From Flavimarina sp. Hel_I_48 (GTDB taxonomy: Bacteria > Bacteroidota > Bacteroidia > Flavobacteriales > Flavobacteriaceae): DNA of 64,000 nucleotides. The notes beneath the pieces were generated by a model. The model did no database searches, was not told the origin of the DNA, and saw only the letters and a list, made by a program, of their open reading frames with translations. Position 1 is the stretch's first letter. Each line of letters starts with the position of its first letter. Positions 17,517 through 25,721 of the stretch are shown here, in pieces. Both the position numbers and the translations under genes were made by a program. Location of the stretch: contig NZ_JPOL01000002.1 in the NCBI RefSeq assembly GCF_000733945.1, positions 2,357,001 through 2,421,000 of the forward strand, written 5' to 3'.

Positions 17517-19229
17517 TCAACGCTTTAAAATCTTAAAACTGCTTGTGCCGTTTACTGTTGCTGCCCGCGCAATATAGATGCCATCTGCTAGACCAGCTAA
17601 GCTGAACTGTGCAGATAAGCCCTGTAATTTTTTGGAGCGCAAGAGTTGGCCTTGCATTGAATATAATTCTATTGCCGTTAATAGACTGGTAGCTTGAAGA
17701 CTCAATTGATCATCATGCGCATTGTAAAAATGACTAACCGAGGCCGTTTCAACGGTTTCTATACTTAATATATCTGGTTCTAGTGAATAGTCAAACAAAA
17801 AGAGAAACCCACTGGGTGCTGCTGATGTTGTTTTAAAGGTAAGATAGTAGTCTCCAGTGGTCTGTGGCGTAAAGGATACATCATTTATATTAGTCGCATT
17901 ATCATAAATAGTGGCGTCCGTTCCTTGTTGTACAATACCTGTAGCTTCGTATACAAGGGTCATATCTGCAGTTTTTTCCCTGCTGCTGGCCATAAGCACT
18001 TGCAGGTTTTCATTCGCGTCATCACGAGGGGCATTCCCACCATTATAAGAAAATGAGATATTGTACGCTTTCCCTGCGATAAGGCTGAGTTTTGGAGAAA
18101 AAAGGTAATCTTCCTTGTTTCTGTCCTGATTGGCACTGTTCAACGCAAAATAGGTGACATTGCCATTCCTTTTAAAATCGGCCCCATCCGCATTCCAGGA
18201 ATTGCCATCGCCGTCTCCGTCTAATGTGGTATGACAGGATTGAAATTCTTCCAGATCTGTGAAGTCTATAGCAATCCTTTCCCCGGGATTGCAGGTTTCT
18301 TCACTTTCAGTAAGGCTAAAATCAAAACCCTGATTGTTGTTTTTATCATCAAAAACGATGTAATAGGTAGATCCATTTTCAATTTCAAAACTCACGCTAG
18401 AAAATTGAATACTCCCAGACTGATCATCATTCTGCGCATAACACTGCAGCTCACCGCAAGACCCGGTAAGAATACTCAAGTTGGTGTCTATATCGTTATT
18501 TTGACTGAGCGCACTGTTTACGGTTGCGATGCCGTCGCGGGTAGCGGTATAAGTAAACCATGCGCCACCCCTGGCCTTGCTTGTGGGATCACATATATTT
18601 GGAGAATCACCACGCTGTATGGGAGCTACGGTATGTATGCCCGGAGAAATATCCTCTGCGGAAGCGCACGTACTTTGCTCTGGAGAATCTGGAAGTTCTT
18701 CTTGTGTAAGGGAGAAATTATCAATTCCCGCGTAATAGCTCCACCGTCCATTGTCATTATAAACAAACCTAACACGGAATGCCGTATTGGCATATCCTGT
18801 GACATCCGCCTGATATAAATAGGGGTTCCAGTTATCATTAAATGTTTTAATAACAACCCAGCTAGTACCATCGTATACCTCAATACGCAATGTTTCACCC
18901 TGGTCTTCGCCCCATAATCCTATCTCTACAGTTAGTAAAAGTGGAGTCGTATTCGCTACATTATATACAGGGGTAAGCAAAGATACTCTGCTGGGTGAAT
19001 TATTATTACCACAGGCTTCATCATTAAAAATAAGTGCTGTAGAACTAAAATTTAGTCCCCTTGGCGGGTCGTTTGTAAAGGTATCCCAGTCACATGGACC
19101 GCTGTTCACAATAGTTGACCATCCTGAGGGAAATTGGCCATCATTGAAGTCGGCTGAAGCTATTTGAGAATAGCCATTGGTAGAAAAGGTAATGAAAAGT
19201 ATAAGCAGAAAATAAGGTAACGCATTCAT
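17517..19229 (-). CDS. Secreted protein with choice-of-anchor-type domain and T9SS sorting domain
   Basis: 570 residues. Signal peptide (1-21, ending NGYSQ). A jelly-roll domain of the choice-of-anchor J type at about 25-185 (ADFNDGQFPSGW near the start, YYAGIDNF at the end). A PPC-like beta domain at about 190-310 (AWFTYTATRDG, YYIVFDD). A third beta domain follows at about 315-490. The C-terminal 75 residues form a type A T9SS domain (IELYSMQGQLL, ADGIYIARA, ending FKILKR). Predicted to be exported through the outer membrane by the gliding/T9SS machinery and kept on the surface or released. No enzymatic motif seen. Confidence 0.85.
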   Translation of the reverse strand: MNALPYFLLILFITFSTNGYSQIASADFNDGQFPSGWSTIVNSGPCDWDTFTNDPPRGLNFSSTALIFNDEACGNNNSPSRVSLLTPVYNVANTTPLLLTVEIGLWGEDQGETLRIEVYDGTSWVVIKTFNDNWNPYLYQADVTGYANTAFRVRFVYNDNGRWSYYAGIDNFSLTQEELPDSPEQSTCASAEDISPGIHTVAPIQRGDSPNICDPTSKARGGAWFTYTATRDGIATVNSALSQNNDIDTNLSILTGSCGELQCYAQNDDQSGSIQFSSVSFEIENGSTYYIVFDDKNNNQGFDFSLTESEETCNPGERIAIDFTDLEEFQSCHTTLDGDGDGNSWNADGADFKRNGNVTYFALNSANQDRNKEDYLFSPKLSLIAGKAYNISFSYNGGNAPRDDANENLQVLMASSREKTADMTLVYEATGIVQQGTDATIYDNATNINDVSFTPQTTGDYYLTFKTTSAAPSGFLFLFDYSLEPDILSIETVETASVSHFYNAHDDQLSLQATSLLTAIELYSMQGQLLRSKKLQGLSAQFSLAGLADGIYIARAATVNGTSSFKILKR

Positions 19230-19346
19230 AAATTAAGAAGTTGGTTTTGAGTTTTACAAAGAAATAATAAGATTCTATGTTAGTCTACTTCTAATGTGTT
19301 AAACATTGGTTTTTAAGGTTAAAAATGTGAATTTACAGGTTTAGGT

Positions 19347-19354
19347 TATATTTG
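19347..19354 (+). promoter_or_regulatory. -7 promoter motif of the polyprenyl synthetase gene
   Basis: TATATTTG, 9 nt before the ATG at 19364; predicts a very short 5' leader. Confidence 0.55.
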
Positions 19355-19363
19355 CACTGACCT

Positions 19364-20338
19364 ATGAAAAAAGTGGAACAGATCAAGCAGCCTATTGCCC
19401 TGGAAATGGAACTTTTTGAGAAAAAGTTCTCACTCTCCATGAAGTCCAGAGTGCCCCTGCTCAACAGGATCACACATTACATCGTGAATAGAAAAGGGAA
19501 GCAAATGCGGCCTATGTTTGTGTTTCTAGTGGCAAAAATGCTGGGCAAAGAGCATTTTAATGATCGTACCTATCGTGGCGCTGCCGTTATAGAACTCATA
19601 CATACCGCAACCTTGGTACATGATGATGTAGTAGATGAAAGTTACCGTAGGCGCGGATTTTTCAGCTTAAATGCACTATGGAAGAACAAAATTGCCGTGC
19701 TTGTAGGGGATTTTTTACTCTCTAAGGGACTTTTACTCTCTATAGATAATGAAGATTTTGACCTTTTAAAGATTATTTCGGTGGCGGTCAGGGAGATGAG
19801 CGAAGGCGAACTTTTACAAATTGAAAAAGCCCGAAAGCTTGATATAACCGAAGCTGTTTACTTTGAAATCATAAGGCAAAAAACGGCAACATTAATAGCG
19901 GCCTGTTGCGCCATGGGGGCTTGCGCCGTTCACGCAAACGAGGATATTGAACCCATGCGAAAATTTGGAGAGCTCATAGGGCTCGCTTTCCAGATCAAGG
20001 ATGACCTTTTTGATTATGGCTCGCAAAAAATAGGAAAACCCACGGGCATTGATATCAAAGAACAGAAAATGACCCTCCCCTTAATCTATGCGCTCAACCA
20101 TGCAGACCGAAAAGAGCGTGCCTGGCTCATTAATTCTGTTAAAAATCACAATAGGGACAAAACACGCGTAAACGAGGTTATCGCTTTTGTAAAAGAAAAA
20201 GGAGGTCTTGAGTACGCGATAGGTAAAATGATCGCCTTAAAGCAAGAAGCGCTAGTTTACCTTGATAAATATCCTGACTCTCCTTATAAAGAATCACTTA
20301 TAGCGATGGTAAATTATGTTATAGATCGTAAGCGGTAA
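19364..20338 (+). CDS. Polyprenyl synthetase (trans-isoprenyl diphosphate synthase)
   Basis: Chain-elongating prenyltransferase condensing isopentenyl units onto an allylic diphosphate, probably for the menaquinone side chain. 324 residues. First Asp-rich motif DDVVD (87-91), second QIKDDLFD (210-217). KGKQMRP (44-50) is the diphosphate-binding N-terminal motif. The chain length cannot be fixed confidently from sequence; octaprenyl-type is my best guess. Convergent with the histidine kinase gene, 14 bp apart. Confidence 0.9.
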   Translation: MKKVEQIKQPIALEMELFEKKFSLSMKSRVPLLNRITHYIVNRKGKQMRPMFVFLVAKMLGKEHFNDRTYRGAAVIELIHTATLVHDDVVDESYRRRGFFSLNALWKNKIAVLVGDFLLSKGLLLSIDNEDFDLLKIISVAVREMSEGELLQIEKARKLDITEAVYFEIIRQKTATLIAACCAMGACAVHANEDIEPMRKFGELIGLAFQIKDDLFDYGSQKIGKPTGIDIKEQKMTLPLIYALNHADRKERAWLINSVKNHNRDKTRVNEVIAFVKEKGGLEYAIGKMIALKQEALVYLDKYPDSPYKESLIAMVNYVIDRKR

Positions 20339-20352
20339 TTTTTTTTAGAATA

Positions 20353-21507
20353 CTATGTCGTGACCACCGGTGCTGCATTATTATTTAATCTTGCCTTTTT
20401 CTTACCAGATTTGTTCAATTTTCTATTAAATCGTGCCGTAAACGTGGTACCGTCCTTTTCATTGCTTTCTACCTTAATTTTTCCGCCGTGGGCCTCGGCA
20501 ACCATTTTTACCAGGGCCAGTCCCATACCCCAGTTTCTATAGGAGGAATAATCACTTTTTTCTTTGGATAGAAATTCAAATATATTTTCTTGCTTGGATT
20601 GATCTATAGGATTACCGTTGTTTTTTACGCTCAGGAACACAAATTTATCCTGTATCGTCAAATTTATTTGTATAGGAGAGGTCCCGTCACCATGTTTTAC
20701 CGCATTTGTTATAAGATTTTCTAGTAATCTCCGTATAGAGGTCTCATCAAATATACCTGTAATGGAATCTTCAGTTGCAGTAAATACTATCTTCTGGGTA
20801 TAAATATCACTGGCTTCTTTATAAACTGCCTTAAGTGGTTCAACAATATTTAACTCTTCAAAATTGAGGGTAATTCCTTCACCTGCCCTAATGGCAATAG
20901 AATCCATAAGGCCTTCGATAAGACTTATTGCCTTTTCCAAACTTCTCGAAGTAGTGGTCATCATCCTTTTAGACATCTCTTCATCAAGATTATTTCCCAT
21001 CATCTGAAGTGAAATCTGGGCAGCTGAAAGTGGATTGCGTATGTCGTGAGCTAAAGTGCCTATAAGCTTTTCCTGCATTTCCTGGATGGCTTTTGCAAAT
21101 GCATCTGCAGATTTTAGCATAGCGGTTTCTATGGTGTATTTTAAAACGCTCTCAATGGTATTGTCGTGGCAATTGGCCTCAATAAGCTTTTCTGTCAGGA
21201 CATCACGAAAAATGATATATTCATGTATCACCTGTTCATTAGTATATTCTAATGTGCTTGCACGATGTCTCCCATGATAAACGCTGTTATGTATTATTTT
21301 CCTAAAAACATCATCCTTGTCAAGTGCATTTCTTTCAATACTTCGTTCAAATATATCAGCAATATCCTCAAGGATATTGGGTAAGTGATCGTATAAAATC
21401 AAGGTATTTGTAGCGGCTGAGGCAGGAACTTTTTCTTTTACCAGTTCTTCCCAATCTGACATAATAGCTGGGATATTTTTATTTACAAAAGTTGCAGCGT
21501 TCTCCAT
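20353..21507 (-). CDS. Cytosolic sensor histidine kinase with RsbRD-like N-terminus
   Basis: 384 residues, no membrane segment. Residues 1-135 are helical and resemble the RsbRD/RsbR N-terminal sensor fold (DWEELVKEKVP, YDHLPNILEDIADIFE). The HisKA domain has the phospho-acceptor H154 in TLAHDIRNPL. The ATPase domain has the N box NLITNAVKHG and a G box WGMGLALVKMVAEAHGG. The adjacent genes are not a cognate regulator; the response regulator at 27839-28474 is the nearest but lacks the normal Asp. Confidence 0.88.
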   Translation of the reverse strand: MENAATFVNKNIPAIMSDWEELVKEKVPASAATNTLILYDHLPNILEDIADIFERSIERNALDKDDVFRKIIHNSVYHGRHRASTLEYTNEQVIHEYIIFRDVLTEKLIEANCHDNTIESVLKYTIETAMLKSADAFAKAIQEMQEKLIGTLAHDIRNPLSAAQISLQMMGNNLDEEMSKRMMTTTSRSLEKAISLIEGLMDSIAIRAGEGITLNFEELNIVEPLKAVYKEASDIYTQKIVFTATEDSITGIFDETSIRRLLENLITNAVKHGDGTSPIQINLTIQDKFVFLSVKNNGNPIDQSKQENIFEFLSKEKSDYSSYRNWGMGLALVKMVAEAHGGKIKVESNEKDGTTFTARFNRKLNKSGKKKARLNNNAAPVVTT

Positions 21508-21718
21508 CTGATGACTTTAGGTGCTTATAAAACGTTAGAAAGCATAAAATTAAGTTAAAATACTAAATAATGAAAACTTTGAACGTCTTCTTCTGCATAA
21601 ATTCTGACATTCAATTGAACATGAGCGCAATCAAATATCATTTTTTTTTAAGTCCAGGCAACCTTATCGTCTATAATCGCGTCTATGTAAATAGAAGCAT
21701 CTGTGAAACCTAAACCAC

Positions 21719-22288
21719 GTGAAAGTCATACCATTTTTCAGTAGCGAAAAACTGCTTATAGAAAAAGCATCGTACGGAAACCGTTCTGCACAGCAGCGAC
21801 TGTTCAACCTGCATGCCCCTAAAATGCTGAGCGTCTGCAGGCAGTACCTGCCTGAACTGCAACGTGCGGAAGAGGCGATGTGCAATGGTTTTCTTAAAGT
21901 ATTTAAAAATCTGAAAAGTTTTAAACATGAAGGAAGTTTTGAAGGCTGGGTACGGCGCATCATGGTCAGGGAATCGATTTCTTACCTGCGCAGTGAAAAG
22001 AAACTGAGGTTTACCGAAGTAGAGATTGATGATAACCTTCAGGTATATGACCCTGCGGTGAATGATCTGGAGGTTGAGGAAATACAGCGCCTCATTGATT
22101 CCCTTCCAGACGGTTACCGCGCAGTTTTTGTGCTTTATGCGGTAGAAGGATACCAGCACAACGAGATCGCAGAGATGCTAGAAATAACGGAAAGTACCTC
22201 AAAATCGCAGTTGTACAAAGCGCGCAAAAAGTTGCAAATGCTTTTAAAAACATTAAATATGTACCAAGATGGCACCCATGAAATTTGA
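21719..22288 (+). CDS. ECF-type RNA polymerase sigma factor
   Basis: 189 residues from GTG 21719. Region 2 has NRSAQQRLFNLHAPKMLSVC and the -10 recognition segment FEGWVRRIMVRESISYLR; region 4 has LPDGYRAVFVLYAVEGYQHN and the helix-turn-helix EIAEMLEITESTSKSQLYKA. It overlaps the following gene, whose product carries one membrane segment and is probably its anti-sigma partner. Signal and regulon unknown. Confidence 0.9.
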   Translation: MKVIPFFSSEKLLIEKASYGNRSAQQRLFNLHAPKMLSVCRQYLPELQRAEEAMCNGFLKVFKNLKSFKHEGSFEGWVRRIMVRESISYLRSEKKLRFTEVEIDDNLQVYDPAVNDLEVEEIQRLIDSLPDGYRAVFVLYAVEGYQHNEIAEMLEITESTSKSQLYKARKKLQMLLKTLNMYQDGTHEI

Positions 22289-23039
22289 AGAAAATATAAA
22301 AGAAAAACTGGTAGACCGAAAAATAAACCCATCTGAGGATGCCTGGCAGCGCGTGGCAGAAAACCTGGAAAATAATTCCGTCAAGACAAAAAACAATACA
22401 ACTTATTGGGCAGCGATCGCCGCTGGTTTTATTGGGATTTTGATTGTTGCCGGTGGTTTATTTCCCGATTTGGAAACGGATAATAGTCCTACTGTGGTTC
22501 ATTCTAAAAATACTATTAAAGTAGGGGGAGAAACTAATTCAACTGAAAAACAACTCGAAATACCTCAAAATCAGTCACAAATAACCCAAAATCAACCAGA
22601 AAAACAGCTGAATTTGCCTAAAAATGATGGCAAACCTGAACAAAATCCTGTTACTCCTGAGCAGGTAATCCTTGACCTACCAGTACAAAACAATCAGGTC
22701 GCTGATGTCAATGAAGAGGGCAATACCATAAAAGCGTTTGATGCTGCACAGCGGCAAACCATAGATGATGAAGTAACGAGGTTGCTTACACAGGTAGATT
22801 CGCTGGCAAGAAATGATACGATGGTAACAGATGCCCAGGTAGATGCGCTTCTGGCAGAAGCACAGAGAGAACTCCTTGGAGACCGCATTTTTAAGACCCA
22901 AAATGAAAATCTTAGCGCCACCGCGCTGCTTCAGGAAGTAGAAGATGATCTGGAACGTTCCTTTAGGGATAAGGTTTTTGATGCCCTCAAAGAAGGCCTG
23001 ACCAAAGCGCGTGAGGCGGTTGCTTCCAGAAACAATTAA
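22278..23039 (+). CDS. Single-pass membrane protein, probable anti-sigma partner
   Basis: 253 residues from ATG 22278; an in-frame ATG 9 bp earlier is also possible. Both overlap the end of the sigma factor gene. The cytosolic N-terminus has a conserved INPSEDAWQRV segment that I associate with Bacteroidota sigma-partner proteins. One membrane helix follows at about 43-63, then a Gln/Asn-rich periplasmic stretch and a charged helical C-terminus. No zinc-binding anti-sigma motif. The anti-sigma role is inferred from gene order and topology. Confidence 0.65.
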   Translation: MKFEENIKEKLVDRKINPSEDAWQRVAENLENNSVKTKNNTTYWAAIAAGFIGILIVAGGLFPDLETDNSPTVVHSKNTIKVGGETNSTEKQLEIPQNQSQITQNQPEKQLNLPKNDGKPEQNPVTPEQVILDLPVQNNQVADVNEEGNTIKAFDAAQRQTIDDEVTRLLTQVDSLARNDTMVTDAQVDALLAEAQRELLGDRIFKTQNENLSATALLQEVEDDLERSFRDKVFDALKEGLTKAREAVASRNN

Positions 23040-23092
23040 AAGACAAACAACTAAAATCAAATATTCATTCATCAATCTTCTTTGATGTGGCT

Positions 23093-23112
23093 GCCCACGG
23101 CTAGCTGTGGGC
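23093..23112. repeat. Short GC-rich palindrome upstream of the outer membrane protein gene
   Basis: GCCCAC (23093-23098) pairs with GTGGGC (23107-23112) around a GCTAGC palindrome. It lies between the membrane protein gene and the gene at 23143; could be a hairpin in the joint transcript or an operator. Confidence 0.5.
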
Positions 23113-23142
23113 GTTGCATTGCGGAAACTAAATCAAATCACT

Positions 23143-24228
23143 ATGCGAATAATTATTCTAACGATTGCCACAGCAATCCTCACGTTATTGAGTCGGCCTG
23201 CATTCTCACAGGAAACGCGACCAACTTCAGAAAAGGATACCATCAGCGTTCAAAACCGTATCAAAACGCTGGAAACCGAAAAAGCGCGGCAGATCGCATT
23301 AGAGAAACAAGACCTTAAAGAGAAGATAAGTAACGTTGAGGAACAACTTGCGGCCAATGAAATCAATAAAGAGGAGGCAGAAGCACTGAAAATGGATTTT
23401 GCTAAAGCAGCTGCAAAAAATATTGAAAACAGAAGTGCCATCATTGACAACCAGATAGCTTTATTAGCGCGCAACGAAGACATAAATGTGGAGGACAGTT
23501 CTTTTAAACTGGTTTTCAACACAGATTCTGGTCGCTTTTTCGGGTTTGAATTTGAGAACAATAACGACACGGTTCTTAAGGTGAAATATGATATACGTAC
23601 CACTTCATCACTGTTAATAGCCGCCGGACTCAATAACGCGATCATAGAAGGCCAGTCGCTTGAGGATTCACCGTACAAAATAGGTGGTAGCCGTTTTTTT
23701 GAAATTGGCTGGGTATGGAAAACCCGTGTTTTTGAGCAAAGCAACTGGTTGCGTTTTAACTATGGTTTTTCCTTTCAATTTAATGGACTGAAGATGGAAG
23801 ACAACCAGTATTTTGTAGAACGCGGCGATCAGACGGTTCTGGAGACTTTTCCATTAGATCTTGACAAATCAAAACTGCGCTTTGACAATTTTGTGATCCC
23901 GCTGCATTTTGAGATCGGTACTTCAGAAAAAGTGGTCAAGGAAGATCGCATCCGCTACAAAACAGATCATAAATTTAAGCTGGGACTTGGTGGATATGCC
24001 GGTCTTAACTTGAAAACCATTCAGAAATTAAAATATGAAGAGGATGGAAATGACCGAAAAGATAAGCTGAAACGCAATTACAATACTAATAATTTCATAT
24101 ATGGCCTTTCGGGTTATGTAGGTCTGGATAATTTTTCGGTTTATCTTAAATATGACCTCAACACTATTTTTAAAGACAATCCGGTCGACGAGCGTAATGT
24201 TTCCCTGGGTGTACGTTTTGATCTGTAA
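23143..24228 (+). CDS. Putative outer membrane beta-barrel protein with coiled-coil N-terminus
   Basis: 361 residues from ATG 23143 (MRIIILTIATAILTLLSRPAFS, signal peptide). Residues 25-120 are strongly charged and helical with heptad character (VQNRIKTLETEKARQIALEK). The rest alternates aromatic and charged strands typical of an outer membrane barrel. It is the third gene of the sigma locus and may be its output or the source of its signal. No family name recognised with confidence. Confidence 0.65.
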   Translation: MRIIILTIATAILTLLSRPAFSQETRPTSEKDTISVQNRIKTLETEKARQIALEKQDLKEKISNVEEQLAANEINKEEAEALKMDFAKAAAKNIENRSAIIDNQIALLARNEDINVEDSSFKLVFNTDSGRFFGFEFENNNDTVLKVKYDIRTTSSLLIAAGLNNAIIEGQSLEDSPYKIGGSRFFEIGWVWKTRVFEQSNWLRFNYGFSFQFNGLKMEDNQYFVERGDQTVLETFPLDLDKSKLRFDNFVIPLHFEIGTSEKVVKEDRIRYKTDHKFKLGLGGYAGLNLKTIQKLKYEEDGNDRKDKLKRNYNTNNFIYGLSGYVGLDNFSVYLKYDLNTIFKDNPVDERNVSLGVRFDL

Positions 24229-24252
24229 AACCCATAACCGCCGAAAGGGGAA
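24229..24252. repeat. Degenerate copy of the stop-codon palindrome
   Basis: AACCCATAACCG followed by CCGAAAGGGGAA, starting immediately after the TAA of the preceding gene. It is a decayed relative of the repeat at 6820, 41484 and 42815. Confidence 0.5.
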
Positions 24253-24267
24253 TTTGTAAAACTTTAT

Positions 24268-24303
24268 AGACCTCACAGGTTTTTAAAACCTGTGAGGTCT
24301 TTT
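24268..24303. terminator. Perfect 16-bp palindrome, bidirectional terminator
   Basis: AGACCTCACAGGTTTT (24268-24283) and its exact reverse complement (24285-24300) flank a single T, followed by a T-run. Lies between convergent genes. The sequence resembles a dispersed flavobacterial palindrome I recall (GACCTCACAGG-type), unverified. Confidence 0.8.
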
Positions 24304-24337
24304 CTTGTAGAGGAATTGAAACGCAATTGAAACTGCC

Positions 24338-25276
24338 TCAATGCAGGCGTATTTGCACGCTTATGGGCAAATGATCTGATCCTATATTCTCTCCTGCAGT
24401 CCTGCTCAAAACCTCAATGTTTTCTGAAATCAAACAATGGTCTAAAGTAGTTTGAAACGCGAAATAGTTGGCCGGCCAGGTTGGCAATAGTCCATAACCT
24501 ATCCTTGAATCTTTTAGGCCGTCGTCAATGAGTTTGTCAAAATGATTTGAAAATGAAGAAGTATTAAAATCACCGATGATGATAAGGTGCTGGGCAAAGG
24601 TGCTGCGGTTGTTCACAATATAATGCAACTGTTCATTACGGCTTTTAAAGGCGTAGTTGCTAAGCGGAGCATCAGGATGCATGGCAATAATGGAAACTGG
24701 TTTTTTATGGAGTTCAAAATTGCCCACAATGGAAGGTTTGCTAAGGGGGCTAAATACTACTACATCAGATTTCATTTCAATTTTACTCAGTAGGGCGATG
24801 CCAAAATTATCAGATCGCGGCAGTAGTTTTTTATAGCGATACTTCTCAAGTATGGGCTTTAAGTTCTTTTCCCAAAACGGATTGAATTCCACTAAGGCAA
24901 GAATATCAGGATCTTCCTTTAAAATATAGTTTTGTACCGCATTAAAATCTGTATTGCCAGACCATAAATTAATACTTCCTATTTTTAAATCCGCTTGGTC
25001 TGTTGCTTCAACAGGATCCTGATGGAAATAGTAAGGATAGAGAAAGCCAATGTTCCAAAGGAGTGTGACGGTTAATAAAACGACGGCCAATCTTTTTTTC
25101 TGAAATAAGAAAAGAACTACCAGCAGTAGTAAAAATGCCGCGAGCGCGTATTGTAGTTTATAATGGGAAAAAAGATCAAAAAGCCAGTAGGTTGAAATTA
25201 AATTGGGCAAAACCGACAATACCCAAACAGCAATAATGCAAATCCATACGAACTTTATTAAATAGGATTTCATCAT
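24338..25276 (-). CDS. Membrane-anchored endonuclease/exonuclease/phosphatase family protein
   Basis: 312 residues. Three membrane helices at about 6-28, 39-58 and 62-82 precede an EEP-fold catalytic domain. Catalytic features: the metal ligand Glu in ALVEFNPFW, GDFNTSSFS, LDHCLIS and the C-terminal GSDHLPIS. The domain probably faces the periplasm. EEP members include nucleases, phosphodiesterases and lipid phosphatases; the substrate cannot be told here. Confidence 0.85.
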   Translation of the reverse strand: MMKSYLIKFVWICIIAVWVLSVLPNLISTYWLFDLFSHYKLQYALAAFLLLLVVLFLFQKKRLAVVLLTVTLLWNIGFLYPYYFHQDPVEATDQADLKIGSINLWSGNTDFNAVQNYILKEDPDILALVEFNPFWEKNLKPILEKYRYKKLLPRSDNFGIALLSKIEMKSDVVVFSPLSKPSIVGNFELHKKPVSIIAMHPDAPLSNYAFKSRNEQLHYIVNNRSTFAQHLIIIGDFNTSSFSNHFDKLIDDGLKDSRIGYGLLPTWPANYFAFQTTLDHCLISENIEVLSRTAGENIGSDHLPISVQIRLH

Positions 25277-25721
25277 ATAATATAGTTTAAGCCTAATGTA
25301 AACTTATGAATATCTGATTCCTAATGATAACTTCCAAAGAAAAATAAAATTGAAAAAAAGCTTTTGCGGCTTAAAACCTGGGCGTAAAAACGTCCAAAAC
25401 ACGCTATATTTAGGGTTAATTGGATCATTTTTGACCTTTAGCTTTCGTAATATTAATACTTGGATTCCCGCAAAATTCTATGTTCTAAACCTTATTTTTG
25501 CAAATGATTTTGGGGTTTATTTGGTAGAAAAAACTTCAAAAGTATGTTTTTGACTGAATTTCTAAAAATGATGGTTTCCAAGTAATTTTTAATCGAAAAA
25601 CGCGCTGATTTTGATACACGCTTTTTACGTCACGCATGCGATCTGACCTATTTTCCGAAATAAAATTCCGGTCAAGTTTAATAAAAATAGTAAGATCAAT
25701 AACAATAACAATACATAGAAA
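25277..25721. other. 445-bp intergenic region upstream of dnaG
   Basis: AT-rich. Contains a small hairpin GGGCGT-AAAA-ACGTCC (about 25380-25395) and a TATTTTTG match to the -7 consensus near 25494. A 67-codon frame at 25350-25553 has no recognisable features and I do not call it. The dnaG promoter should lie here, but I cannot place it firmly. Confidence 0.45.
25677..25719 (+). promoter_or_regulatory. AAT/AACAAT-rich leader before the TTG start of dnaG
   Basis: AATAAAAATAGTAAG then ATCAATAACAATAACAATAC, ending next to TTG 25722. Member of the leader type described at 3444. Confidence 0.45.

Noticed and set aside
18231..18818. 195-codon plus-strand frame opposite the T9SS protein gene
   Set aside because: Antisense to a gene with clear signal peptide and sorting domain.
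25350..25553. 67-codon plus-strand frame upstream of dnaG
   Set aside because: No recognisable domain, no clear promoter, composition like intergenic DNA.
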